Positions 7,768-14,737 of a stretch of 14,801 nucleotides of DNA are shown here, piece after piece. How positions within the stretch are numbered: position 1 is the stretch's first letter; the number at the start of each line of letters is the position of its first letter. The notes beneath the pieces were generated by a model. That model was given only the letters and a program-made list of their open reading frames with translations, did not search any database and was not told where the DNA came from. The DNA comes from Acidobacteriota bacterium (GTDB taxonomy: Bacteria > Acidobacteriota > Terriglobia > Terriglobales > Acidobacteriaceae): the NCBI GenBank assembly GCA_003225615.1, contig QIAS01000016.1, forward strand, positions 1 through 14,801. Reading direction: 5' to 3'. Made by a program: the position numbers and the translations under genes.

Positions 7768-10080
7768 ATGGACAATCATCATTTCAGATCGTTGGCCAAA
7801 ATCAGTCCTCGCCCGAAGACTATCTACTGCAGCCAAGGGCGGGCTGTGCTGGCAACCGATCTTGACGGTTTGATTCAAGATTTTCCGAGGCATGGCTTAT
7901 TCGTCGGTGAGACTCGGCTCTTATCACGCTATCAATATTTTGTGGATGGCAAGGTGCCGCAAACCGTGGCGGTGTCAAATGTGGAACAGCATTCGTGGCT
8001 CGGATATTACATCAGCTCTGCTCCAGGCGCTAAGTGGAAGAAAGACACAGGTTCGGGCGAGATGGAGGAGTCGTCAGAAGAAACCATCGAGCTGAAAGTA
8101 TCTCGTACGGTTGGTTTTGGCGTTCATGAAGACATTGACTTCACCAATTTCACGCAGAGAGTAGTGCACTTCACTTTTGAAATTGAACTCGACAGTGACT
8201 TCGCGGACCAGGCAGAAGCCTTTGGGCGAAAGCAACACGGAAAGTTAACGCGACGATGGCGTCGATTGTCCTCGCGACACGCACAATTGGTATATGACTA
8301 TCGCGCTTCCCACCGCTACTCACATCAGGGGAATCGTGGCGTCGCGCATATTCATCGGGGATTGATCGTCAGCGTTGAAAAGGCGGGTTCGCCAGTGTCT
8401 TTCCGCGGCTCTCGGCTGCGGTTCGATGTGCGCCTTAAAGCGCACGAATCCTGGCATACCTGCATCAAGTTCATTCCGGTGTTCGACCGACAGCCGATGC
8501 CGCCGTTGTATGGCTGTCATCAATTCTTCAGGACACGCAATCAGTTGGATCGCAAACGAGAGATCTTCCTGAACGAGTCCACTCAATTCAGAACTGACGA
8601 GGTGCATCCGGAACTTGCATCCGTTGTCGAGTCGGCATTGCTGCAGGCGACCGATGATTTGTCCGCCCTGCGGCTCCCCGATCTCGATCACGGAGACCGC
8701 TCGTGGGTGACGGCAGCGGGTCTTCCGATTTACGTCGCGCTGTTTGGCCGCGACACTCTCACCGCTGGGTGGCAGGCGTCCCTTCTCTCCACGTCGATGG
8801 CGAATGGGGCGTTGCACGAACTGCCCAAGTGGCAGGGGAGAGTCGAAAATGACTGGCGGGACGAGCAGCCCGGCCGCATGTTGCACGAAGCCCATACCGG
8901 TCCGCTGGCTACGCTAAATTACAACCCCCGTTCCCGTTACTACGGCGCCGCGACTACATCGTCGTTTTATCCTGTCGTGTTGTCCGAGCTGTGGCACTGG
9001 ACCGGGGACAAAAGCGAAATCAAGTCTCTGCTCGAACCGGCACTGCTTGGCCTGCAATGGAAGGACAAGTATACCGATCGGTTCGGAGATGGCTTCTACG
9101 ACTATCAGACGCGTTCGAAGCAAGGCAATCGGAATCAAGGATGGAAGGACTCCGGAGATGCCATCGTTTACGAAGATGGCCGCGAGGTCGATCCGCCGAT
9201 CTCGACTTGCGAAGAGCAAGCGTTCGTGTACGTAGCCAAACTTCGTATGTCGGAGATGTTGTGGTTCATGGGCGACCGCGAATTGGCCCGCCGTTTGTTC
9301 CACGAAGCGTCGGAGTTGAAGAAGCGTTTCAACGATCGTTACTGGATGCCCGACAAGAGCTTCTTCGCTCTTGGGTTGGATGCGAAACGGCAGCAAATCA
9401 AATCAATCAGTTCTGACCCCGGTCACTTGCTGGCATGCGGCATCGTTCACAAAGAATTGGCGAGACCCGTAGCGCGCCGACTCCTGCAGGATGACATGTT
9501 TAGCGGTTGGGGCGTCCGCACGCTTTCGTCGGATCATCCGGCCTATGATCCTTACAGCTACCACCGGGGTTCGGTCTGGCCAGTCGAGCATGGCAGCTTC
9601 GCCATGGGCATGATGCGCTTCGGCCTGATTGAAGAGCTTCACACCATCGCACGCGCAATCTTTGAAGTCAGTACGCTGTTCGACTATAACCGCCTTCCGG
9701 AGTGTTTCAGCGGTCATCCTCGGGATGATGAACACCCATTCCCGGCGCTTTATCCGAAGACAAACTGGCCGCAAGCCTGGTCGGCGTCGAGCGTGTTTGC
9801 GATTTTGCAGGCCATGTTGGGCATCTATCCTTTTGCCCCAACCAATTTGCTATTGCTCGATCCGCACTTGCCCGACTGGCTCCCGGAAATCTTCCTACGC
9901 AATCTGCACGTCGGCGACGCGGTGGTGAGCATTCATTTCTATCGAAAAGGCAAGGGCACGCACTTCGATGTGCTCGAAAAGCGCGGACGTTTGCACGTCT
10001 TACGCCAGCCGAGTCCCTGGTCGCTAACGGCAGGCGCTGCAGAGCGCATTAAAGATGTGATGGAGAGTTTGATCCCATGA
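7768..10080 (+). CDS. Glycogen debranching enzyme (amylo-alpha-1,6-glucosidase family)
   Basis: This cytoplasmic glycoside hydrolase should remove alpha-1,6 branches from glycogen or related glucans. The N-terminal beta-rich debranching domain (about 15-280) begins KTIYCSQGRAVLATDLDGL and includes GLFVGETRLLSRY. The C-terminal (alpha/alpha)6 barrel has the landmarks GLPIYVALFGRDTLTAGW, a GWKDSGDA acidic motif, YHRGSVWPVEHG and NRLPECFSG, whose acidic residues are candidates for catalysis. Length about 770 aa, intact. A TTG at 7759 opens the frame 9 nt earlier; I prefer ATG 7768, with GGAG at 7761-7764 rather close to it. It follows the FAD/Fe-S gene by about 46 nt and precedes the ASRT homologue by 89 nt on the same strand. 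The family call is firm; the exact polysaccharide is not visible in the sequence. Confidence 0.93.
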   Translation: MDNHHFRSLAKISPRPKTIYCSQGRAVLATDLDGLIQDFPRHGLFVGETRLLSRYQYFVDGKVPQTVAVSNVEQHSWLGYYISSAPGAKWKKDTGSGEMEESSEETIELKVSRTVGFGVHEDIDFTNFTQRVVHFTFEIELDSDFADQAEAFGRKQHGKLTRRWRRLSSRHAQLVYDYRASHRYSHQGNRGVAHIHRGLIVSVEKAGSPVSFRGSRLRFDVRLKAHESWHTCIKFIPVFDRQPMPPLYGCHQFFRTRNQLDRKREIFLNESTQFRTDEVHPELASVVESALLQATDDLSALRLPDLDHGDRSWVTAAGLPIYVALFGRDTLTAGWQASLLSTSMANGALHELPKWQGRVENDWRDEQPGRMLHEAHTGPLATLNYNPRSRYYGAATTSSFYPVVLSELWHWTGDKSEIKSLLEPALLGLQWKDKYTDRFGDGFYDYQTRSKQGNRNQGWKDSGDAIVYEDGREVDPPISTCEEQAFVYVAKLRMSEMLWFMGDRELARRLFHEASELKKRFNDRYWMPDKSFFALGLDAKRQQIKSISSDPGHLLACGIVHKELARPVARRLLQDDMFSGWGVRTLSSDHPAYDPYSYHRGSVWPVEHGSFAMGMMRFGLIEELHTIARAIFEVSTLFDYNRLPECFSGHPRDDEHPFPALYPKTNWPQAWSASSVFAILQAMLGIYPFAPTNLLLLDPHLPDWLPEIFLRNLHVGDAVVSIHFYRKGKGTHFDVLEKRGRLHVLRQPSPWSLTAGAAERIKDVMESLIP

Positions 10081-10158
10081 ATCGCCGCTCACAATGCATT
10101 CGGCTCGAATATGAGCCATTCTCGAGGAAGATCAGCGCTCGCTAAATTCATTCAGTAC

Positions 10159-10163
10159 GGAGG
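10159..10163 (+). promoter_or_regulatory. Shine-Dalgarno that selects a CTG start
   Basis: GGAGG lies 6 nt before CTG 10170-10172, which is in frame with the ASRT homologue. The nearest ATG (10251) would delete the conserved N-terminal strand WAIAEGYIP and has no comparable site in front of it. This favours CTG as initiator. Confidence 0.6.
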
Positions 10164-10169
10164 TGCAAA

Positions 10170-10550
10170 CTGAAAAATCCAATCGGTCAGAAACGCTGGG
10201 CGATTGCGGAAGGCTACATTCCGAAATCCAGCCACGGACCCGAACCTGAGATGACAAGCCACGAAACCGCTTGTTTGCTCAACGCATCGGATCAAGACGC
10301 GCACGTCCAGATAACGGTCTACTTTTCGGACAGAGAACCGGCCGGTCCCTATCAAGTGATGGTGCCCGCAAATCGGACAAACCACCTGCGATTTAACGAC
10401 CTAAAGGATCCTGAGCCAATTCCGCGAGGGACCGACTATGCAAGCGTCATCGAGTCCGATGTCCCGATTGTCGTACAACACACTCGACTCGACTCCCGGC
10501 AGAATGCCAACGCATTGCTTACGACCATCGCATACGCAGGAGTGGAGTGA
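10170..10550 (+). CDS. Sensory rhodopsin transducer (ASRT) family protein, small-molecule-binding beta-sandwich
   Basis: The translation from CTG 10170 closely follows the Anabaena sensory rhodopsin transducer as I remember it: WAIAEGYIP near the N-terminus, then GPEPEMTSHETACLLNA, DAHVQITVYFSDREPAGPY, HLRFNDLKDPEPIPRGTDYA and SVIESDVPIVVQHTRLDSRQ, then an end near ALLTTIAYAGVE. About 126 aa, the family's normal length. ASRT is a soluble tetrameric beta-sandwich that binds sensory rhodopsin and DNA. De Souza, Iyer and Aravind proposed that its superfamily binds small molecules, probably carbohydrates. No rhodopsin gene is in this window. Placement between a debranching enzyme and a transaldolase agrees with a sugar-related role. 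A conventional caller would start at ATG 10251 and miss the first 27 residues. The homology call is firm; the role here is inference. Confidence 0.88.
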   Translation: MKNPIGQKRWAIAEGYIPKSSHGPEPEMTSHETACLLNASDQDAHVQITVYFSDREPAGPYQVMVPANRTNHLRFNDLKDPEPIPRGTDYASVIESDVPIVVQHTRLDSRQNANALLTTIAYAGVE

Positions 10551-10577
10551 CTGAATTAACAGAACAGGATTACCGGG

Positions 10578-10684
10578 ATGCCGAAAACGTTTATCGTCGG
10601 CGACCACGTGCGGTGGAATTCCGGGCCGGACGAGGCAGTGGAGTCATCATCAAGAAGCTCACGCATGATACGAAGTTCAAAGGT
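10578..10684 (+). pseudogene. Remnant of a DUF2945/HVA1-type TUDOR-domain gene
   Basis: The frame from ATG 10578 reads MPKTFIVGDHVRWNS, the usual opening of the small DUF2945 (hypervirulence-associated TUDOR) proteins. It then breaks. The next frame reads GRGSGVIIKKLTHDTKFKG, which is the usual continuation, and meets TAA at 10685. A single lost A in the stretch TCCGGGCC at about 10621-10628 (GAGGCC expected) would restore the first break. A lost base in GGTTAACC at 10682-10689 (GGT TAC ACC expected) would restore the second. After that the match to the family fades. The 123-aa frame that formally continues from 10578 runs into the transaldolase gene and has no family character after residue 15. 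The match is recalled, not computed. It lies 27 nt after the ASRT homologue. Confidence 0.55.
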
Positions 10685-10836
10685 TAACCTCTCTGGACCG
10701 TCCGCAGGGCCGAGTTGTAACGGAAAATACTCTTCTGCACTCAATCAAAGAGACATCAAACAGCTGAAGCGCTCATGGACGCGCCATCTAATCCAAAAAA
10801 CACCGGAACAGAGCGCTCGTGAAAGGTGGATACGAC

Positions 10837-11721
10837 ATGCGAGCAAACAAGCCAGGAACAAAAATTCTCGTAGACGGTGGCGATCCCGACCAAACTCTGC
10901 AGATAAAGAAACTGATTGGTTTCGTCGATGGACAAACTACGAATCCTAGCCTCATCGCGAAAAATCCGGAGGTGCAACAGTTGCTCGCGTCCGGTCATCG
11001 GCTGAACACAGAGGAGCAGAAAGGCGCGTATAAGAAGATCGTTCAAAGGATCTCTCCACTCGTCGGGACTGCAGGCGTTTCAATTGAGGTCTTCGCCGAC
11101 CTGGATACGACAGCCGAGCAGATGGTCGCTCAGGGACAAGAAATGTTCTCCTGGATTCCGAACGCTTACATCAAGTATCCCTGTACTCATGAAGGCTTGC
11201 GGGCGGCACATGTATCAGTGGAACACGGCATTCGCGTCAATATGACATTGTGCTTCTCGCAAGATCAAGCTGCGGCTGTATACGCGGCAACAAGAGGCTC
11301 GAAGGAGCCAGTCTACGTCTCGCCATTTATTGGTAGGCTCGACGACCTTGGCCAGAATGGAATGGATGTAGTCAGAAACATTCTGAGAATGTATCAGGCA
11401 GGAGATCATCACGTGCACGTGTTGGCTGCCAGCATACGACATCTCGATCATCTGCTTTTTTCATTCGCACTGGATGCGGACTTGGCGACCGTGCCTGCCA
11501 AAGTGCTGGAAGAATGGGCCGCCCAGGGCACTCCCTTGCCAGACGACAGCTTTGTTTACCATGGGATCGATTCGAAAGGGCAGCACTTGAAGCCGATTGC
11601 ATACAAGGAACTGGATCTCAATGCTCCGTGGGAGAGTTTTGATGTTCGTCACGAACTGACCACAAAAGGAATTAAACAGTTCGTTGCGGACTACGAAAGC
11701 ACTTTGCGTAAAACAGCTTGA
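10837..11721 (+). CDS. Transaldolase
   Basis: Transaldolase transfers a dihydroxyacetone unit between sugar phosphates in the non-oxidative pentose phosphate pathway, through a Schiff base on lysine. The protein has DGQTTNPSL near the N-terminus, GVSIEVFADLD, the active-site strand AYIKYP whose Lys113 (counted from ATG 10837) is the candidate Schiff-base residue, VNMTLCFS, and VSPFIGRLDD followed by HVLAASIRH. It is 294 aa and looks intact. AAGGTGGA at 10823-10830 stands 6 nt before ATG 10837; a GTG at 10819 would sit in front of that site, so the ATG is preferred. It follows the decayed DUF2945 gene and precedes an FAD oxidoreductase by 42 nt. Confidence 0.93.
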   Translation: MRANKPGTKILVDGGDPDQTLQIKKLIGFVDGQTTNPSLIAKNPEVQQLLASGHRLNTEEQKGAYKKIVQRISPLVGTAGVSIEVFADLDTTAEQMVAQGQEMFSWIPNAYIKYPCTHEGLRAAHVSVEHGIRVNMTLCFSQDQAAAVYAATRGSKEPVYVSPFIGRLDDLGQNGMDVVRNILRMYQAGDHHVHVLAASIRHLDHLLFSFALDADLATVPAKVLEEWAAQGTPLPDDSFVYHGIDSKGQHLKPIAYKELDLNAPWESFDVRHELTTKGIKQFVADYESTLRKTA

Positions 11722-11763
11722 CTCCCCTTGGAAGGAACCCAGCGTAAGGGAAAGAAGAGAACC

Positions 11764-12993
11764 GTGCAGAAACTAAAGTACATCATTTTGGGTGGCGGCA
11801 TGGTTGCCGGCTACGCAGCTAAAGAATTGGCTAGTCGTGGCTTGACGTCCGGAGAACTGGCAATTGTTTCGGCCGATACTGCATTCCCTTATGAGCGTCC
11901 GCCTCTTTCAAAGGGTTTTCTCTCGGGCAAAGATAACGAGACAAGCATTCTCATCAATGGCCCGGAATGGTACCGAGAACACGGGATCGAGGTGCGACTC
12001 AATACAGTCATCGAGTACATCGATCCTAATAAAACGCTGTTGCGCAGCAGTTCGGGAGAGGAATTTGAGTGCCAGCATCTATTGTTGGCCACAGGTGCTC
12101 GAGCAAGGAAACTCGATTGCCCTGGAAACGACCTTGGGAACGTCTACTACCTACGCTCGCTGAAGGATTCCGAAACCATTCGATCCAGGAGTGCGAGCAC
12201 CAAAGAGGCGGTCATCATAGGTGGTGGATTTATCGGCATGGAAGTTGCGTCTGTGCTGGCCCAGAAAAGCATTCAGACTACGCTGGTAATTCGCGAGGAT
12301 CGAGTCTGGAGCCGTGTCTTCACCCCGTTAATGTCAGCCTTTTTTGAACAGTATTACACCGCACGCGGAGTGCGGATTGTGAAACAGGCGCGCGTAGCTT
12401 CACTTGAGGGAAAGGGTACGGTTCAGGCCGTGCTCCTCGGCGATGGCAAGAAAATTTCTTGCGACTGTGTCGTTGTTGGCGTAGGTGCGGTCCCGGTTAC
12501 GGAACCCGTGGAGAAGGCTGGACTCACAGTGGATAACGGAATTGTCGTGAACGAATATTTGGAAGCCAGCCGTGCCGGTGTCTACGCGGCGGGCGACGTT
12601 GCAAATTATCCTGACACGATTTTCGGCAAGCGGCGACGTGTGGAGCATTGGGACAATGCTGTTTCCCAAGGTCAGCATTGGACGCGAGTTGTCCTTGGAG
12701 AACGGCAACCCTTTGTGCATGTTCCGTATTTCTTTTCCGATGTTTTCGATCTCTCCTATGAACTGTGGGGCGACCCAGCAGGCGCAAACGAGATCGTGGT
12801 TCGTGGGGACTCAAACACATCCAGCTTTAGTGTTTGGTGGCTCAAGAACAATCGAATGGCGGCAGCATTTGTCATGAATCGTCCCGACGAAGAAAGACAG
12901 GTAGCACCGGAATGGATTAAGTCGAGCCAAACGGTCTCACGGGAGCGTTTATCGGACAAAAAAAGAACCATTCTCGAAGCTATATCAGGCTAA
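11764..12993 (+). CDS. FAD/NAD(P)-dependent oxidoreductase, monodehydroascorbate-reductase-like
   Basis: This is a two-dinucleotide-fold flavoprotein of the glutathione reductase structural class. The FAD motif ILGGGMVAGY is at the N-terminus, ATGARAR is mid-protein, the NAD(P) motif VIIGGGFIGMEVAS starts near residue 154, and the second FAD contact YAAGDVA is near 278. There is no CxxxxC redox disulfide, so it is not a thioredoxin/lipoamide type. The C-terminal domain, with VPYFFSDVFDLSYELWGD and SVWWLKNNRMAAAFVM, resembles plant monodehydroascorbate reductase and AIF-like proteins. The natural partner could be ascorbate radical, rubredoxin or a ferredoxin, and sequence does not decide. GTG 11764 puts the Rossmann strand at the usual position, whereas TTG 11728 adds a basic leader with no family character. 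It is the last gene of the plus-strand run. Confidence 0.88.
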   Translation: MQKLKYIILGGGMVAGYAAKELASRGLTSGELAIVSADTAFPYERPPLSKGFLSGKDNETSILINGPEWYREHGIEVRLNTVIEYIDPNKTLLRSSSGEEFECQHLLLATGARARKLDCPGNDLGNVYYLRSLKDSETIRSRSASTKEAVIIGGGFIGMEVASVLAQKSIQTTLVIREDRVWSRVFTPLMSAFFEQYYTARGVRIVKQARVASLEGKGTVQAVLLGDGKKISCDCVVVGVGAVPVTEPVEKAGLTVDNGIVVNEYLEASRAGVYAAGDVANYPDTIFGKRRRVEHWDNAVSQGQHWTRVVLGERQPFVHVPYFFSDVFDLSYELWGDPAGANEIVVRGDSNTSSFSVWWLKNNRMAAAFVMNRPDEERQVAPEWIKSSQTVSRERLSDKKRTILEAISG

Positions 12994-13105
12994 GAACTGC
13001 CGTTTCAATCCCGGAGCACGTTGCATGGACGACATACGACTAAGATGCTGGCGGCGGCGTTCCCGCTCGGCGTGCGATAAGCCACCCGCACGGTTCCCAC
13101 CGTCC

Positions 13106-13132
13106 TTGTCCGCCGGCTCGCGTCTGTACAAT
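13106..13132 (+). promoter_or_regulatory. Candidate promoter for the Crp/Fnr gene, giving a leaderless transcript
   Basis: TACAAT at 13127-13132 is a good -10 hexamer, with TTGTCC at 13106-13111 as a weak -35 at 15-nt spacing. Transcription would begin about 7 nt after the -10, at or next to the GTG start at 13140. No Shine-Dalgarno is visible before that GTG, which fits a leaderless mRNA. Inferred from motif match only. Confidence 0.4.
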
Positions 13133-13139
13133 AGCCACG

Positions 13140-13844
13140 GTGGCGGAAATCAGGGTTGACCACGCTCAGACGCTGGCGAAGGTCCAGATCTTCTCTGGGC
13201 TCACGGAATCTGAACTAGCTTTCCTGGCCCAGCGTTCGGTGCCTCGCCGTTTTTCTCCGGGCGAAACCGTTTTCAGCGAGGGCGAGCCGTGTGCGGGACT
13301 ATATGTCGTCGAGTCTGGCCACCTGCGCATCTTCAAAAGTTCCGCGGGTGGACGTGAACAGGTTCTCAGTATCGATGGGCCAGGCAGCTCGGTCGCAGAG
13401 CTCCCGGTCTTCGATGGGGGAAACTACCCAGCCTCTGTGACCGCGGTCGACGACGCCACACTTCTGTTTGTCAGTAAACAAGACTTTCAGGCGCTCTGCC
13501 TGGCTCATCCTCAAGTTGCGCTCAAAGTGCTGCGCGTGGTCGGTGCCCGGCTGCGACGGCTGGTGGGGATCATCGAAGAGCTTTCATTTACCACCGTGCG
13601 GCACCGGCTGGCTTCGTTCCTCTTGCGCCTTGCCCGAACTGAAGGCAAGCGCACGGCTGACGGAGTGGAAGTCACTTTGCCGGTCAGCAACCAGGAATTG
13701 GCATCGCAGATCGGAACCGTGCGCGAGCTGGTTTCCCGGAATCTTTCCCGCTTCCAATCCGAAGGATTGGTAAGCATCGATGGACGCAGCGTGATCATTC
13801 ACGACCTGAAGGCTTTGGAAGCTGAACTCCGGTCTGCCGAATAG
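13140..13844 (+). CDS. Crp/Fnr-family transcriptional regulator
   Basis: This 234-aa DNA-binding regulator has an N-terminal cyclic-nucleotide-type beta-roll sensor domain (about 15-120, with GETVFSEGEPCAGLYVVESG at 41-60), a dimerisation helix (about 124-150) and a C-terminal winged helix-turn-helix (about 150-222). The recognition helix TVRELVSRNLSRF contains E197-x-x-S200-R201, the pattern FNR-type proteins use to read TTGA/TCAA-like half-sites. There are only two cysteines (51, 120) and no N-terminal cysteine cluster, so it is not an oxygen-sensing FNR with a 4Fe-4S centre. A heme- or other NO/redox-responsive DNR/NNR-type role is possible. Translation starts at GTG with no ribosome binding site. 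It precedes the Fe-S repair gene in the same direction by 140 nt and is the obvious candidate regulator of it. The family is firm; the signal is inference. Confidence 0.93.
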   Translation: MAEIRVDHAQTLAKVQIFSGLTESELAFLAQRSVPRRFSPGETVFSEGEPCAGLYVVESGHLRIFKSSAGGREQVLSIDGPGSSVAELPVFDGGNYPASVTAVDDATLLFVSKQDFQALCLAHPQVALKVLRVVGARLRRLVGIIEELSFTTVRHRLASFLLRLARTEGKRTADGVEVTLPVSNQELASQIGTVRELVSRNLSRFQSEGLVSIDGRSVIIHDLKALEAELRSAE

Positions 13845-13893
13845 CCGCCTGAGACCTCCCAACCTCAAGTCTGACGGCTTCTTGCGGTCGCCG

Positions 13894-13905
13894 TGACAAA
13901 AGTCA
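13894..13905 (+). promoter_or_regulatory. TGAC-N4-GTCA palindrome, candidate Crp/Fnr operator of the Fe-S repair gene
   Basis: TGACAAAAGTCA is a perfect inverted repeat with 4-nt half-sites and a 4-nt spacer, the geometry of FNR/DNR boxes (TTGAT-N4-ATCAA). It lies 80 nt before the ATG and 50 nt after the regulator's stop. If it acted from a class II position (centre at -41.5), transcription would begin near 13941, and a weak -10 (TACCTT, 13929-13934) is found where that predicts. Confidence 0.5.
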
Positions 13906-13984
13906 TCGGCACGCTGCCGATCTTCCACTACCTTCAGGTCAAGCGCACCGTAATAGGGAAGAATGTGCTGCCGAGGAGGATGCG

Positions 13985-14710
13985 ATGAGCGTGACCACCG
14001 AGAAAACTGTGCGGGAATTGGCCCTGGAAAACCCTGCCGCAACCCGGGTCTTTGAGAAGCTGGGCATCGACTATTGTTGTGGCGGAAATCGGTCTTTGGA
14101 ACAAGCCTGCCACGTGGCTAATCTTCCAGTCGATCAGGTCCTGGATTCCATCGAAATGGCAGAACAGACAACGCGAGCAACGCAGAAGATCCATGACTGG
14201 CAAAGGGAGCCACTGAGCGATTTGGTCACCCACATCAAGGGTGCTCATCACAAGTACACGCGCGAGGAGATCGCCCGCCTCGGTCCTTTGCTTGAGAAGG
14301 TGTGCTCGGTCCACGGCAAGAACCATTCCGAGTTGCTGCACATTCGTGCAAGCTTTGCCGGGCTGGCACAGGAACTGACCATGCACATGATGAAGGAAGA
14401 GATGGTGTTGTTTCCCCACATCGTCAGGATGGAGGAGGCTGTCATTCAGAATGAGCCCATCCTGCCGCCGCCTTTCGGCAGCGTGCAAAACCCGGTTTCG
14501 ATGATGGAGCAAGAGCACGACTCCGCTGGTGCTGCATTGCGGGCCATGCGCCAGGCGAGTGGTGGTTACGCCGCTCCACCCGATTCATGCATCAGCTACC
14601 AGACGCTTTACAAAGCTCTGGCGGAATTCGAAGCGGATCTGCACCTACACATTCATCTTGAAAACAACATCCTGTTTCCGCGAGCGATCGCGATGGAACA
14701 GGCGCAATAA
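13985..14710 (+). CDS. ric: Iron-sulfur cluster repair di-iron protein (ScdA/YtfE/Ric family)
   Basis: Proteins of this family help rebuild Fe-S clusters damaged by nitric oxide or peroxide, using a hemerythrin-like di-iron centre in the cytoplasm. The N-terminal ScdA/DUF542 domain (about 5-60) has the signature YCCGG at 30-34. The C-terminal four-helix hemerythrin-like domain (about 75-236) offers His/Glu ligands in HIKGAHHKYTREE (83-95), HMMKEEMVLFPHI (134-146), EQEHD (175-179) and HLHIHLENNILFPRA (220-234). It is 241 aa, slightly longer than E. coli YtfE (about 220). ATG 13985 has AGGAGG at 13974-13979, 5 nt upstream. It sits downstream of a Crp/Fnr regulator, the common arrangement for NO-response genes. 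Complete and intact. Confidence 0.95.
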   Translation: MSVTTEKTVRELALENPAATRVFEKLGIDYCCGGNRSLEQACHVANLPVDQVLDSIEMAEQTTRATQKIHDWQREPLSDLVTHIKGAHHKYTREEIARLGPLLEKVCSVHGKNHSELLHIRASFAGLAQELTMHMMKEEMVLFPHIVRMEEAVIQNEPILPPPFGSVQNPVSMMEQEHDSAGAALRAMRQASGGYAAPPDSCISYQTLYKALAEFEADLHLHIHLENNILFPRAIAMEQAQ

Positions 14711-14723
14711 CCGACTCGAGATC

Positions 14724-14737
14724 GTGACTTCGGTCAC
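14724..14737 (+). promoter_or_regulatory. GTGAC-TTCG-GTCAC inverted repeat just after the Fe-S repair gene
   Basis: A perfect 5-bp inverted repeat with a 4-nt spacer begins 13 nt after the stop codon. As RNA it would fold with a stable cUUCGg tetraloop, but the stem is only 5 bp and no T-run follows, so it is a poor intrinsic terminator. As DNA it has the same half-site and spacing as the palindrome at 13894-13905, so it may be a second Crp/Fnr-type operator for a gene beyond the window. Confidence 0.4.

Noticed and set aside
10102..10117. GGCTC-N6-GAGCC inverted repeat after the debranching gene, as a terminator
   Set aside because: The stem is only 5 bp, no T-run follows, and the ASRT gene continues in the same direction within 55 nt.
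10578..10949. 123-aa open frame as an intact gene overlapping the transaldolase
   Set aside because: Only the first 15 residues look like a real protein. The rest is an out-of-frame reading of a decayed gene and of the transaldolase start.
13434..13447. TGACCGCGGTCG as another operator of the TGAC-N4-GTCA type
   Set aside because: It lies inside the coding sequence of the regulator, its outer base is mismatched, and it is explained by GC-rich codons.
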